A DNA stretch of 64,000 bases from Seleniibacterium sp963677135 (GTDB lineage Bacteria > Desulfobacterota > Desulfuromonadia > Desulfuromonadales > Geopsychrobacteraceae). The number at the start of each line of letters is the position of its first letter. Within the stretch, counting starts at the first letter, position 1. The stretch covers positions 62,001 through 126,000 of the forward strand of contig CAXXLS010000014.1 of the NCBI GenBank assembly GCA_963677135.2, given 5' to 3'. The notes under the pieces are model-generated. The model was given only the letters and a program-made list of their open reading frames with translations, did no database searches and had not been told where the DNA came from. This document shows positions 31,725 through 40,127 of this stretch, piece by piece. Position numbers and translations under genes: made by a program.

Positions 31725-31771
31725 CGACTCCGATCAGGCCCGACAAACCCGACCTGTAAATTCATCGCGCG

Positions 31772-32833
31772 TCAATCGCCGCGACGATCCGCCCTGATCC
31801 AAAGGTGGCTGAACCAATGCCAGGAGCCATCCTCGCCAAGGGTTGTCAGGGTGTACTTGTTGCGCCTGCCGGTCAGGGGTTTCTCTGCGACCACCTTGTA
31901 CCACCCAGCCCCATGATCAGCAGCGGCAACCAGAGAGCAGGTGTTGTCACCCTGCACAAAGCAGTTCACTCCTCTGGGCGAAGGCAAACCAGGAATATTC
32001 AGTAACAGTTCAGGTGGATTTGTCCCGACAACCGGACTCAACGGACTTTGCTCACTGACCACCAGCGGCTTCATAGTCAACTTGCTGACAAACCCGGAAA
32101 GCGTCGCAAAAGGACCGCCCATGGGAAAACGGGGGAGCGTGTAGCGGTCGGATGCGGAATGAATGACACCCGACTGCTGGGCAAAAGCCGCCTTGAATCC
32201 GATCTTCTTCACCACCTCGACAACGTCCGGAGAATACTCGCCGTAGGGGTACACGAACAAATCGGAATCGACCCCGAGGTGTTTTTTCAAAACCGCCTGG
32301 GCTTTCTCGATATCCCTTGCGATTCGGGTCCGCCACTGGTCGGGAGTTTCCCCCTCCTCCATTTCAACCAGGTAGGCATGGGATGCCGTATGGTTGGCGA
32401 TGGTGACACCGCGCCGCCGGGCATCACGCAGCTGATCCCATGACATGTAACCGTGACCGCCTACCGCGTCGGTATTGACGAAAAGAGTCACCGGATAGCC
32501 GTATTCTTCAATAATCGGCAGGGCCACCCGGTAGAAGGATAAATACCCGTCATCAACGGACAGGGCCGCAGCGTGTTCGGGCAACGGCGTTCCGGTTTCC
32601 AGCCGGGCTGCAATCTCGTCCAGAGAAATGACGTCGATATCATGCTGCTTGAGATAGTCGAGTTGCTGACGGAAAATGGGGGAGGAAATGTTCGTCGAGG
32701 GGAGGTTGCTTTCATCGAAACGATGATAGATAAATGCGTTGACCTGCCCGGCCCCGGCCTGAGAAACACCCCACAGAGGAAAAATAAAGACACTTAAAAT
32801 CAATGGGATAAAAATGAATAGTCTATAAAACAC
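31772..32833 (-). CDS. secreted polysaccharide deacetylase family protein
   Basis: From a GTG at 32833 the protein has 353 residues, with a signal peptide VFYRLFIFIPLILSVFIFPL and a NodB-type deacetylase domain. AALSVDDGYLSFY (about residues 82-94) holds the metal-site Asp pair, TIANHTASHAYLV the H-x3-H motif and DLFVYPYGEYSPDVVEVVKK the following strand. About 100 C-terminal residues form a separate beta-rich part. It probably removes acetyl groups from an envelope polysaccharide. The frame runs on to 32968 but would overlap the RSH gene, whereas the GTG directly follows its stop (TAAAGTG), which suggests coupled translation. Confidence 0.8.
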   Translation of the reverse strand: MFYRLFIFIPLILSVFIFPLWGVSQAGAGQVNAFIYHRFDESNLPSTNISSPIFRQQLDYLKQHDIDVISLDEIAARLETGTPLPEHAAALSVDDGYLSFYRVALPIIEEYGYPVTLFVNTDAVGGHGYMSWDQLRDARRRGVTIANHTASHAYLVEMEEGETPDQWRTRIARDIEKAQAVLKKHLGVDSDLFVYPYGEYSPDVVEVVKKIGFKAAFAQQSGVIHSASDRYTLPRFPMGGPFATLSGFVSKLTMKPLVVSEQSPLSPVVGTNPPELLLNIPGLPSPRGVNCFVQGDNTCSLVAAADHGAGWYKVVAEKPLTGRRNKYTLTTLGEDGSWHWFSHLWIRADRRGD

Positions 32834-32834
32834 T

Positions 32835-34265
32835 TTAGGCAGCCCTGACCTTGTTGCGCAGGTAGCGACGAATACTGTTACGTGCTTTTGGAGTGATGGC
32901 CCATTCCAGCCACTTGGGCAGGACCTCGGGTTGTTCGGATGTTTCGACGACGATCTGATCGCCGTCAAGCAGGCGGGTTTTCAGTTGCCGAGTACGACCG
33001 TTGATAAGTCCGCGCCGGGCGTGAAGACCAAGGGAGTCGTGGATGTCAAACGCGAAATCAAGAACGCTGCTCCCTTCCGGAAGAACCCTGATCTCGCCCT
33101 GCGGTGTGTACACCTGAATAGTTGCCGAAGCCAGCTTCAGGGCTTCCGTATCAAAGGCGGATTCTCCCTCCATCAGCGATTTCATGAGATCCCGGAAATT
33201 GTCCATTCTGAATTTGAATCCGGGTGCCAGAACACCGGACTCGTTGAAGCGTGCCAGTTTCCGCGTAGTGATCTCCACTCTCATTCGCTGCTCACCGGCC
33301 TGAACGGTTGTCTTCAGGGCCTGGTAACCGTATTTTGAGGTCATATTGAGATGATCGCGAAGCTTTCCGGGTATCGGCGGATAGGAACTATGCAGGACAC
33401 CGAGGAACAGGTAGGCGTCCATCATCCGGTCGACCTGGACCTCCAGGGTATACATGGTTGAAAATCCGCGCCGCATGCCCTGGGCGGCGGCAACGGAAAA
33501 CGGACGCCAGCGGTCTTTCAGCAGCACGGACATTTTCTGTTTTTCACAGGCGTTGTTGATCTGAGCCCTGACTCTCCTTAGAAATTCCGCATTCTGCTGC
33601 TGCAACTGGCTGAGGCGTTCCTGGTAATTTTTGGCCCGCTTGGGATAGAGAATGGAGTAGGACAGGGATTCAAGCTCGGTGGCGACATACCCCATTCCCA
33701 GGTGCTGGGCCAGGGGCACGTAAACCATGCGGGTTTCTTCGGCAATAAGTTTCTGTTTTTGGGGAGGAAGCGCCCCGATAGTCAGCAGGTTGTCGATCCG
33801 GTCCCAGAATTTCAGACACAGCACCCGGATATCATTGATGGCGACCAGCAGGGTTTTTTTGTAGGTTTCCTTTTTAATGTCTTCCTTGCTCATGATTTCC
33901 GAGGTCACCTTGGTCAGGCCATCAACCAGGTTTGCGACTTCATCACCATATTTCTTGCGAACATCCTCCAGGGTGACCGGCGTGTCCTCAACCACATCAT
34001 GCAGCAGAGCAGCCATAACGGAAGGAAAATCCATCCAGTGACGTGCGGCCAGATGGGTCACCCGCAAGGGGTGGAAGATGTAGGGCTCTCCGGATTTGCG
34101 CACCTGTCCCCGATGGGACGTTCTGGCATCGTTGAGGGCCTGTTGAACACGCGCCAGTTCATGGTCCAGCTCATCCTCCGAAAGCTCGGCGGAATGGTGG
34201 GTCACCAGCAGTTCCATGATGTCCGTCATCAGGCGTTGTTCGGTTTTACTGTCGTACTCGTTCAT
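32835..34265 (-). CDS. RSH (RelA/SpoT homologue) with degraded synthetase domain
   Basis: The 476-residue protein has an N-terminal ppGpp hydrolase HD domain: SGEPYIFHPLRVTHLAA, then ALLHDVVEDTPVTLEDVRKK with the His-Asp pair (about residues 86-90), and FWDRIDNLLTIGA. The synthetase region (about 230-345) keeps PIPGKLRDHLNM and SKYGYQALKT. It lacks the DVYAFRVIV-type segment with its catalytic Asp, and EIQIRT is replaced by VEITTRK. A TGS domain follows (IQVYTPQGEIRVLPEGSSVL). The protein ends soon after, without the ACT domain of long RSH proteins. It should hydrolyse (p)ppGpp but is unlikely to make it. The HIT gene lies 12 bases upstream. Confidence 0.82.
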   Translation of the reverse strand: MNEYDSKTEQRLMTDIMELLVTHHSAELSEDELDHELARVQQALNDARTSHRGQVRKSGEPYIFHPLRVTHLAARHWMDFPSVMAALLHDVVEDTPVTLEDVRKKYGDEVANLVDGLTKVTSEIMSKEDIKKETYKKTLLVAINDIRVLCLKFWDRIDNLLTIGALPPQKQKLIAEETRMVYVPLAQHLGMGYVATELESLSYSILYPKRAKNYQERLSQLQQQNAEFLRRVRAQINNACEKQKMSVLLKDRWRPFSVAAAQGMRRGFSTMYTLEVQVDRMMDAYLFLGVLHSSYPPIPGKLRDHLNMTSKYGYQALKTTVQAGEQRMRVEITTRKLARFNESGVLAPGFKFRMDNFRDLMKSLMEGESAFDTEALKLASATIQVYTPQGEIRVLPEGSSVLDFAFDIHDSLGLHARRGLINGRTRQLKTRLLDGDQIVVETSEQPEVLPKWLEWAITPKARNSIRRYLRNKVRAA

Positions 34266-34277
34266 AAGACCGCCAAC

Positions 34278-34625
34278 CTATCCCGGCGGCCAGGTCAGGT
34301 CGCGCCCACCCAAAAGATGGAAATGCAAATGCCAGACAGTCTGCCCGCCAGCCTCATTGCAGTTGTTGACAACCCGGAAGCCGTCCTCGGCAAACCCGTA
34401 ATCGTGAGCCATTTTCCCGGCAATCTGGTAAACATGCCCGATCAGCTGATGATCCGCGGAGGTCAGATCCAGCGTGGTCCGAATATGTTTTCTGGGAACG
34501 ATCAGCAAATGTTCCGGAGCCTGGGGACTGATATCCTCGAACACCACGACCAGGTCGTCCTGGTAGCGGATTTTGGCGGGAATCTCACCGGCGACAATCT
34601 TACAAAACAGACAATCCTCACTCAT
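34278..34625 (-). CDS. hinT: HIT family nucleotide-binding protein (HinT type)
   Basis: The 115-residue protein opens CLFCKIVAGEIPAKIRYQDD, and the histidine triad TVWHLHFHLLGGRDL closes it near residues 98-112. That is the H-phi-H-phi-H active site that cleaves nucleoside phosphoramidates. Cys residues at the start (CLFC) hint at a zinc site as in several bacterial HinT proteins. It is full length. It is 12 bases upstream of the RSH gene on the same strand, so the two are probably co-transcribed. The precise substrate is unknown, as for most bacterial HinT. Confidence 0.92.
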   Translation of the reverse strand: MSEDCLFCKIVAGEIPAKIRYQDDLVVVFEDISPQAPEHLLIVPRKHIRTTLDLTSADHQLIGHVYQIAGKMAHDYGFAEDGFRVVNNCNEAGGQTVWHLHFHLLGGRDLTWPPG

Positions 34626-34725
34626 TGCAACCTCTCTACCCTGATTGGAGATATCACCTGTACGCTTATCTCGTCATTGCAAAACACATCTACCCACCAA
34701 CAATAATCACAATATGCCGCAGATT

Positions 34726-35460
34726 TCAACAGCTCTTTACCAGATGGATGAGAAATTCGAGATTTCCCTTGGCTCCTCGGATAGGACTGTCTATCAGCCC
34801 GAGAACCTTGCAATTCAGGTCGACCGCCAACCCGCGGATCCGCTCAAGAACCTGCTGATGCAACCGCTCGTCCTTGATGATCCCTCCTTTGCCGACCAGC
34901 CCCTTGCCGACTTCGAACTGGGGCTTTATCAGGGCGACAACCTGCCCGTCGGCACTGATCAGGTCGAGGGTATTGGGAAGAACCTTCTCAAGGGAAATGA
35001 AAGACGCATCTATAACCGCAAGTTGCGGAACCATTCCGAGTTGCTCCCCGGAAAGATGACGGATATTACAACGCTCCATATTGACGACCCGCTCATCTTC
35101 GCGCAGCTTCCAGGCCAACTGCCCGTACCCGACATCGACAGCATAGACCTTTGCGGCGCCGCGCTGCAACAGACAATCGGTAAATCCGCCGGTCGAGGCG
35201 CCGACATCGATAGCGACCAGACCGGAGACATCAATGGAGAAGGCATCCAGGGCCTTGTCCAGCTTCAGGCCTCCGCGGGAAACGAAGGGCAAATCTTCCC
35301 CTTTCAGGCGGATCTCGGCAACGGCTGAGACCTGTGCTCCAGCCTTGTCGACCCGATGGTCGTCGACGATGACCTGACCGGCCAGGATCATGGCCCTGGC
35401 TCTCTCCCGGGAAGAGACCAATCCTTTTTGTACGAGCAACTTATCCAGTCGTTCTTTCAT
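34726..35460 (-). CDS. tlyA: TlyA family rRNA (cytidine-2'-O)-methyltransferase
   Basis: The 244-residue protein has an N-terminal S4 RNA-binding domain (MKERLDKLLVQKGLVSSRER, residues 1-60). A Rossmann methyltransferase with VAIDVGASTGGFTDCLLQRG (about 82-101) follows, then VNMERCNIRHL and the later VALIKPQFEVGKGLVGKGG. TlyA proteins methylate cytidines of 16S and/or 23S rRNA, using S-adenosylmethionine. The length is typical of the shorter type. No haemolysin function should be read into the historical name. It is probably monocistronic. Confidence 0.9.
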   Translation of the reverse strand: MKERLDKLLVQKGLVSSRERARAMILAGQVIVDDHRVDKAGAQVSAVAEIRLKGEDLPFVSRGGLKLDKALDAFSIDVSGLVAIDVGASTGGFTDCLLQRGAAKVYAVDVGYGQLAWKLREDERVVNMERCNIRHLSGEQLGMVPQLAVIDASFISLEKVLPNTLDLISADGQVVALIKPQFEVGKGLVGKGGIIKDERLHQQVLERIRGLAVDLNCKVLGLIDSPIRGAKGNLEFLIHLVKSC

Positions 35461-35507
35461 TCCTAACCACCTGGGAAAAATATGGCCTATGGTAGCCGAT
35501 AAATATG

Positions 35508-35534
35508 AAAAAAGGGAGCAAAAGCTCCCTTTTT
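35508..35534. terminator. terminator after the HDOD gene
   Basis: AAAAAGGGAGC and GCTCCCTTTTT pair perfectly around AAAA, effective on both strands. It lies between the HDOD gene and tlyA; the 150 bases between it and the HDOD stop hold nothing recognisable. Confidence 0.85.
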
Positions 35535-35682
35535 CCTGAAGTCAAATATGGATCTGGTTATTTAGGGAACGCCCAAAATGCGGAAGGTTGAAGTAACCTT
35601 GATGCGTGACCTTGTAAAAAGTTAAAAAAGCGAATGTCCTTCTTGATCGGGTCACAAATTTACGCTGATCCTGAAAAAACCA

Positions 35683-36558
35683 TCAACCGATGAAGAACTC
35701 ACGATTTTCGTTGAACACCTCGGCGATCTCGGCAACAGCGCTGTCAACCTGGTCTTCGTCAAGATCCAGCGACTTGGCACCCAGGCAGTCAAACGCGTTC
35801 AGGGATTCGTCCGGCTCACGTTGCCCCAAACCAAGCTTCAGGCAGACATGACCGGCCAAATTCACCGTTGCGGTCAACGCCGTTACGGCCCTGGGATCAA
35901 AATCGCTGTCATCATCATCTTCATCGACTGCGACATTGAGATCCTCGTGGTGGAGGACAGCCATGACTAGGGACCGCGAAAAGTTCCATTTATCAAGGAC
36001 CGCAGCACCGACGACCTCGTGAGCGTAGGGGAAAAAGCGACCTTCAAGCTCGGTGGTGCTGACGCCTTCGGAATAGGCGGCCTCTACCAGAGCCCGGTAG
36101 GAGTCGGGATCGCTGAAGTTCATGACGATTTTCCCCAGATGCCGGAACAATCCGGCCAAAAAGGCTTCTTCAGGATCGGCACAAGAAAATTTGCGGGCCA
36201 GGATTCTGCTGCCGATGGCACAACCCATGGCATCTTCCCAGAGCATTTTCTCCAGCAGACCATAAGATTTGTTCATACCTTCCAGGCTGGCAGCAAGCAC
36301 CAGACTGCGCAGGGTTTTCTCCCCTACGATGGCAATGGCGTGATCAAGGGTCTTGATCTGCCGTTTCATACTGTAGAAGGAAGAGTTGGCTACCTTGATA
36401 AGACGTGCCGAAACGGCAGGATCGCTTGAAATAGCCTGGGCTACATGCTTATAGTTGACATTGGGGTCGCCAAGCAACTCGAGAACTTTTGTTGCAACCA
36501 CCGGCATCGGCGGCAAATCACGAATAGAACGGACAACTGTTTGAAAATCGGTCGACAT
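35683..36558 (-). CDS. HDOD domain signalling protein
   Basis: The 291-residue protein is a stand-alone HDOD domain: RDLPPMPVVATKVLELLGDP, AQAISSDPAVSARLIKVANS and AIAIVGEKTLRSLVLAASL. The metal-binding residues of a true HD phosphohydrolase are replaced (GLFRHLGKIVM), as is normal for HDOD proteins, which act as non-catalytic signalling adaptors. The C-terminal 90 residues are very acidic (VDEDDDDSDFDP). The ATG at 36558 lies six bases after AAGGAG. No kinase or chemotaxis gene is adjacent, so the pathway is unknown. Confidence 0.87.
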   Translation of the reverse strand: MSTDFQTVVRSIRDLPPMPVVATKVLELLGDPNVNYKHVAQAISSDPAVSARLIKVANSSFYSMKRQIKTLDHAIAIVGEKTLRSLVLAASLEGMNKSYGLLEKMLWEDAMGCAIGSRILARKFSCADPEEAFLAGLFRHLGKIVMNFSDPDSYRALVEAAYSEGVSTTELEGRFFPYAHEVVGAAVLDKWNFSRSLVMAVLHHEDLNVAVDEDDDDSDFDPRAVTALTATVNLAGHVCLKLGLGQREPDESLNAFDCLGAKSLDLDEDQVDSAVAEIAEVFNENREFFIG

Positions 36559-36651
36559 CGCCACTCCTTAAAAATTAATTATTATACGGCGCAAATATTA
36601 GCATAAAAACATGCGTTCGACCATTAACAAATGCACACAGAATAAAAAAAA

Positions 36652-37446
36652 TCAACGATCTCCGTCCAGTATCCGTCCGAGCCCGCCGAGCAGAGACCCC
36701 TCCCCTTTTGCCTGTCCGCCGGCACTTGGAGCGTGGGCGAGAATCCGGTCGGCCAACCTGCTGAAAGGAAGGCTCTGCATCCAGACCCGGCCGCGGCCGC
36801 GCAAGGTCGCAAGAAAAAGACCTTCGCCGCCGAAAAACATGCTTTTCAGGCTTCCGGCCCGTTCGATACTGTAGTCGATACTGGGCTCGAAAGCGACCAG
36901 GCAGCCGGTATCGACGCGCAGGGTTTCTCCATTCAGCTGTTTTTCGATAATCGTTCCGCAGGCATGGACAAAGGCCATGCCGTCCCCCTGCAGGCGCTGC
37001 AGGATGAACCCCTCACCACCGAAGAACCCGGTCCCAAGGCGACGCTGGAAGGCAATGCCGATACTGGTTCCATAGGCAGCGCACAGAAAGGAGTCCTTCT
37101 GACACAGGATCTCGCCGCGGAAGTACTGCGCCAGATCCAGGGGAATGATTTTTCCCGGATAGGGCGCCGCAAAAGCAACATGTCTTTTCCCCGAGCCGCT
37201 GTTGTTGAAATGGGTCATGAACAGGCTCTCGCCGGTAAGAACCCTTTTGCCGGCACCGAGCAGAGATCCGAGCAATCCCTGGGACGGCTTGGACCCATCC
37301 CCCATACGGGCATCGAAAACAATGTCTTCCTCCATGTAGGTCATGGCCCCGGCTTCAGCGACCACGGTTTCACCGGGATCAAGTTCGACCAGAACCATCT
37401 GCATATCATCTCCGACTATCGTATAATCGACCTCATGACAGCGCAT
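36652..37446 (-). CDS. AIM24/TIGR00266 family protein
   Basis: The 264-residue protein matches the TIGR00266 (AIM24-like) family. It shows VELDPGETVVAEAGAMTYME (about residues 20-39), the glycine-rich GDGSKPSQGLLGSLLGAGKR, then FMTHFNNSGSGKRHVAFAAP and a C-terminal segment VDTGCLVAFEPSIDYSIE. The fold is a beta-helix-like trimer in known relatives. No enzymatic role is established. A Gly-rich C-terminus (APSAGGQAKGEGSLLGG) is typical. It follows lipB by 25 bases on the same strand, so the two may be co-transcribed. Confidence 0.88.
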   Translation of the reverse strand: MRCHEVDYTIVGDDMQMVLVELDPGETVVAEAGAMTYMEEDIVFDARMGDGSKPSQGLLGSLLGAGKRVLTGESLFMTHFNNSGSGKRHVAFAAPYPGKIIPLDLAQYFRGEILCQKDSFLCAAYGTSIGIAFQRRLGTGFFGGEGFILQRLQGDGMAFVHACGTIIEKQLNGETLRVDTGCLVAFEPSIDYSIERAGSLKSMFFGGEGLFLATLRGRGRVWMQSLPFSRLADRILAHAPSAGGQAKGEGSLLGGLGRILDGDR

Positions 37447-37471
37447 CAGCGAATCTCCTTTTGCTATATCC

Positions 37472-38143
37472 TCAGGTTATCGGCCGGTAGTCAAACCGCT
37501 TACAGAAATGCTCTACGAATTGGTGCTTTGCAGTCGTCAGGTCAACCTGATGTCCCAACTCGCGACTCAGGGAGGTGACTATCTCCCCGGGCTGTCCGCA
37601 GGGAACGATCATATCGAAGGTACGCAGAGAATTATTGATATTCACCGCGATTCCATGCGAAGAAACCCACCGCTTCAGAGCAATACCGAAGCTGCAGATT
37701 TTACGTCCGGCAACCCAGACACCGGGTTCCCCTTCCTTGAGGTACCCGTCGATACCGTAATCGGCGAGCAGCTGAATAACGGCACTCAAAAACATATGAG
37801 CGAACCAACGCAGGTCTTTCTTTTTCAATCTGACAATCGGATAAACAACCAGCTGACCGGGCTCGTGTGCAGTCGCCAGGCCACCCCGGTTGATTCTCTG
37901 CAGGCAGATTCCCTGGTCCCGATAAAAAGACTCAGGCAAGTGGAGATCCGCATCCGTCGCCCGCCGCCCCAGGGTGATGGTCGCAGGATGCTCCACCAGG
38001 ACCAGGCGCTCCCGGCCGGTGCCGGACAGAACGGCCTGAACCAGTTCTTCCTGTCGGGCCAATGCCTCCAGGTAGGCCAGTTCACCCCAGTCCTCCACAA
38101 GCAGCTCTGTCTGGGTGGCATCTTTGGACAATAATTGTACCAT
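37472..38143 (-). CDS. lipB: lipoyl(octanoyl) transferase LipB
   Basis: The 223-residue enzyme moves octanoyl from acyl carrier protein to lipoyl domains of 2-oxo acid dehydrogenases and the glycine cleavage H protein. Key motifs are LVEHPATITLGRRA (about residues 48-61), RGGLATAHEPGQLVVYPIV, the active lysine in VAGRKICSFGIALKRWVSSH and the active cysteine in MIVPCGQPGEIVT. I chose ATG 38143 by family length. In-frame starts at 38176 and 38272 are also possible, and none has a strong ribosome site. An AAGGAG upstream instead leads into a four-codon frame (ATG CCA TTG TGA at 38204-38193). Confidence 0.88.
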   Translation of the reverse strand: MVQLLSKDATQTELLVEDWGELAYLEALARQEELVQAVLSGTGRERLVLVEHPATITLGRRATDADLHLPESFYRDQGICLQRINRGGLATAHEPGQLVVYPIVRLKKKDLRWFAHMFLSAVIQLLADYGIDGYLKEGEPGVWVAGRKICSFGIALKRWVSSHGIAVNINNSLRTFDMIVPCGQPGEIVTSLSRELGHQVDLTTAKHQFVEHFCKRFDYRPIT

Positions 38144-38276
38144 CGGTGAGGAATCCTGACTGCTGAAGGGTGACATGTATCCGGAGTCACAATGGCATAT
38201 TGTGCTCCTTGAGGATAAATAATAACAGAACCTCGACCACAGAGTCTGCCCCAGGTCGAAACTGCCGATCAAACAT

Positions 38277-38302
38277 AAAAAAAGCCGGCAGAAGCCGGCT
38301 TA
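38277..38302 (-). terminator. terminator of tRNA-Val(CAC)
   Basis: AAGCCGGC and GCCGGCTT pair around AGAA, and seven Ts follow on the minus strand. Confidence 0.88.
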
Positions 38303-38317
38303 TGGAATAGGCGAATC

Positions 38318-38392
38318 TGGTGGGCGTTACTGGGATTGAACCAGTGACCCCTGCCGTGTGAAGGCAGTGCTCTCCCGCTGAGCTAAACGCCC
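38318..38392 (-). tRNA. tRNA-Val(CAC)
   Basis: The 75-base tRNA has the acceptor GGGCGTT/AACGCCC, discriminator A, encoded CCA, D-arm AGCTCAGCGGGAGAGC and T-arm GGTTCAATCC. The anticodon loop TTCACAC gives CAC, reading GUG. Confidence 0.95.
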
Positions 38393-38404
38393 AGAATCAC
38401 TTTT

Positions 38405-38433
38405 TATATAGCAACATCGACAGATCCTGTCAA
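38405..38433 (-). promoter_or_regulatory. promoter of tRNA-Val(CAC)
   Basis: The minus strand has a perfect TTGACA, 17 bases, then TATATA, ending 12 bases before the tRNA. Confidence 0.85.
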
Positions 38434-38452
38434 TGCTCGTGAACGATTGATC

Positions 38453-39796
38453 TCAAGAAAGATTCAAGCGTCCGACTCCGAAGTATTCAAACCCTTCTTC
38501 GGTAATAAATTCCGGATCGTACTGGTTGCGGCCATCAAAGATAATCTGCGCCTTCATAGAGCGTTTCAAGGCATCGAGATCCGGGTTTCTGAACGGCTTC
38601 CACTCGGTGACCAACAACAGGGCGTCGGCATCCTGAGCCGCTTCGTACTGGTTTGCCGCCAGGGTCAGGCTGCCATTGTCGAACCATTCGCAGGGCAGCT
38701 CCTTCCGGGCGGTTTCCATGGCCACCGGATCGTAGGCGACAACCTTTGCCCCGGCTTCGATCAGGTCCCCGATGAGCACCTTGGCCGGAGCTTCACGCAT
38801 ATCATCGGTGCCAGGTTTGAAGGCCAGGCCCCAGACAGCAAATTGCCGCCCGCCAAGATCCCGTCCAAACCGGGCCTCGATCTTTCTGGTGAACCACTTT
38901 TTCTGATTCTTGTTCCGTTTTTCAACGGACAACAGAACCTCAGGCTCAAAGGAATAATCCTGGGCCATGCGGATCAGGGCCTGAACGTCTTTGGGAAAGC
39001 AGGATCCCCCGTAACCACAGCCCGGATAAATAAATGAGAAACCGATGCGGCTGTCGGAACCGATTCCGCGTCTGACATTTTCTACGTCGACCCCCATAAG
39101 TTCACACAGGTTGGAAATCTCGTTGATAAAAGAAATCTTGGTCGCGAGCATGGAGTTGGCTGCGTATTTGGTCATTTCGGCATCACGAACCCCCATGAAT
39201 ATGGTCCGCTCATGATTACGGTTGAAGGGAGCATACAACTGATGCATAAGGTCTCTGGCCTTATCTCCATCCGTCCCGACAATGATTCTGTCCGGCTTCA
39301 TGAAATCGTCGATGGCGGCCCCCTCTTTCAGGAATTCCGGATTGCTGACCACATCGAATGTCACCGACACCTTGCGCTTGTCGAGCTCTTCCTGGACCGC
39401 TTCGCGAACCAGATCCGCAGTACCAACGGGAACCGTCGATTTGTCGACGATGACGGCATAGTCGGTGATCAGTTGCCCGATCTCCCTGGCCACTCCGAGA
39501 ACATACTGGAGATCGGCGGAACCGTCCTCGCCGGGCGGAGTACCGACGGCGATGAAGAAAATATTCGACCTGGCCACGGCTTCAGCCAGGCTGGTCGTAA
39601 AAAACAGACGCCCCTCATCGAAGTTACGCGTCACCAGCGCCTCAAGGCCGGGTTCATAGATGGGCATTTTTCCGTTTTTAAGACCGTCGATCTTACTCTG
39701 GTCAACATCGACGCAGGTCACCTTGTTGCCCATTTCGGCAAAACAGGCGCCGCTGACCAGACCGACGTAACCTGTTCCAATGATTGTCAGATTCAT
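38453..39796 (-). CDS. ugd: UDP-glucose 6-dehydrogenase
   Basis: The 447-residue enzyme oxidises UDP-glucose to UDP-glucuronate with two NAD+. The N-terminal dinucleotide fold is MNLTIIGTGYVGLVSGACFA. Also present are VDKSTVPVGT (about residues 117-126), NPEFLKEGAAIDDFMKPDRI with the catalytic Glu region, and the catalytic cysteine in YPGCGYGGSCFPKDVQAL (about 250-267). The C-terminal domain holds AVWGLAFKPGTDDMREAP. UDP-glucuronate would feed acidic exopolysaccharide synthesis, which fits the XrtA cluster 30 kb away, although the gene is not linked to it. It appears monocistronic, with tRNA genes on both sides. Confidence 0.95.
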   Translation of the reverse strand: MNLTIIGTGYVGLVSGACFAEMGNKVTCVDVDQSKIDGLKNGKMPIYEPGLEALVTRNFDEGRLFFTTSLAEAVARSNIFFIAVGTPPGEDGSADLQYVLGVAREIGQLITDYAVIVDKSTVPVGTADLVREAVQEELDKRKVSVTFDVVSNPEFLKEGAAIDDFMKPDRIIVGTDGDKARDLMHQLYAPFNRNHERTIFMGVRDAEMTKYAANSMLATKISFINEISNLCELMGVDVENVRRGIGSDSRIGFSFIYPGCGYGGSCFPKDVQALIRMAQDYSFEPEVLLSVEKRNKNQKKWFTRKIEARFGRDLGGRQFAVWGLAFKPGTDDMREAPAKVLIGDLIEAGAKVVAYDPVAMETARKELPCEWFDNGSLTLAANQYEAAQDADALLLVTEWKPFRNPDLDALKRSMKAQIIFDGRNQYDPEFITEEGFEYFGVGRLNLS

Positions 39797-39868
39797 ACTA
39801 CCCCCTTAACTCTATGTTCAACTTGACTGATACCAGCAACAAGAGGACAACTGTCACAGTGTCCCGCC

Positions 39869-39926
39869 AAAAAAACTTGTCCTCTCCAAATCCGCCCAAA
39901 GACTGGGAGCATCAGGAGAGGACAAG
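39869..39926 (-). terminator. terminator of tRNA-Arg with a large loop
   Basis: CTTGTCCTCTCC and GGAGAGGACAAG form a perfect 12-base stem around a 27-base loop, followed by seven Ts on the minus strand. It begins right after the tRNA 3' end. The rest of the 331-base gap 39797-40127 holds the tRNA, its promoter and no gene. Confidence 0.8.
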
Positions 39927-39927
39927 A

Positions 39928-40004
39928 TGGCGACCCCGGGAGGATTCGAACCTCCGACCTTCACCTTAGGAGGGTGCCGCTCTATCCTGCTGAGCTACGG
40001 GGCC
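39928..40004 (-). tRNA. tRNA-Arg(CCT)
   Basis: The 77-base tRNA has the acceptor GGCCCCG/CGGGGTC, discriminator G, encoded CCA, D-arm AGCTCAGCAGGATAGAGC and T-arm GGTTCGAATCC. The anticodon loop CTCCTAA gives CCT, reading AGG. Confidence 0.95.
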
Positions 40005-40014
40005 ATGCGCACTG

Positions 40015-40043
40015 CTTATAACCCAGCCGCGATGATTTGACAA
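40015..40043 (-). promoter_or_regulatory. promoter of tRNA-Arg
   Basis: The minus strand has TTGTCA, 17 bases and TATAAG, ending ten bases before the tRNA. Confidence 0.8.
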
Positions 40044-40127
40044 GGGGGTTAGGCGATTCTTTTTCTTCCTCCCGCCCAACCCGGTCAAGAGTTCGCCCGC
40101 AAGAGAAACCATCCCCCCTGTCCCGGA

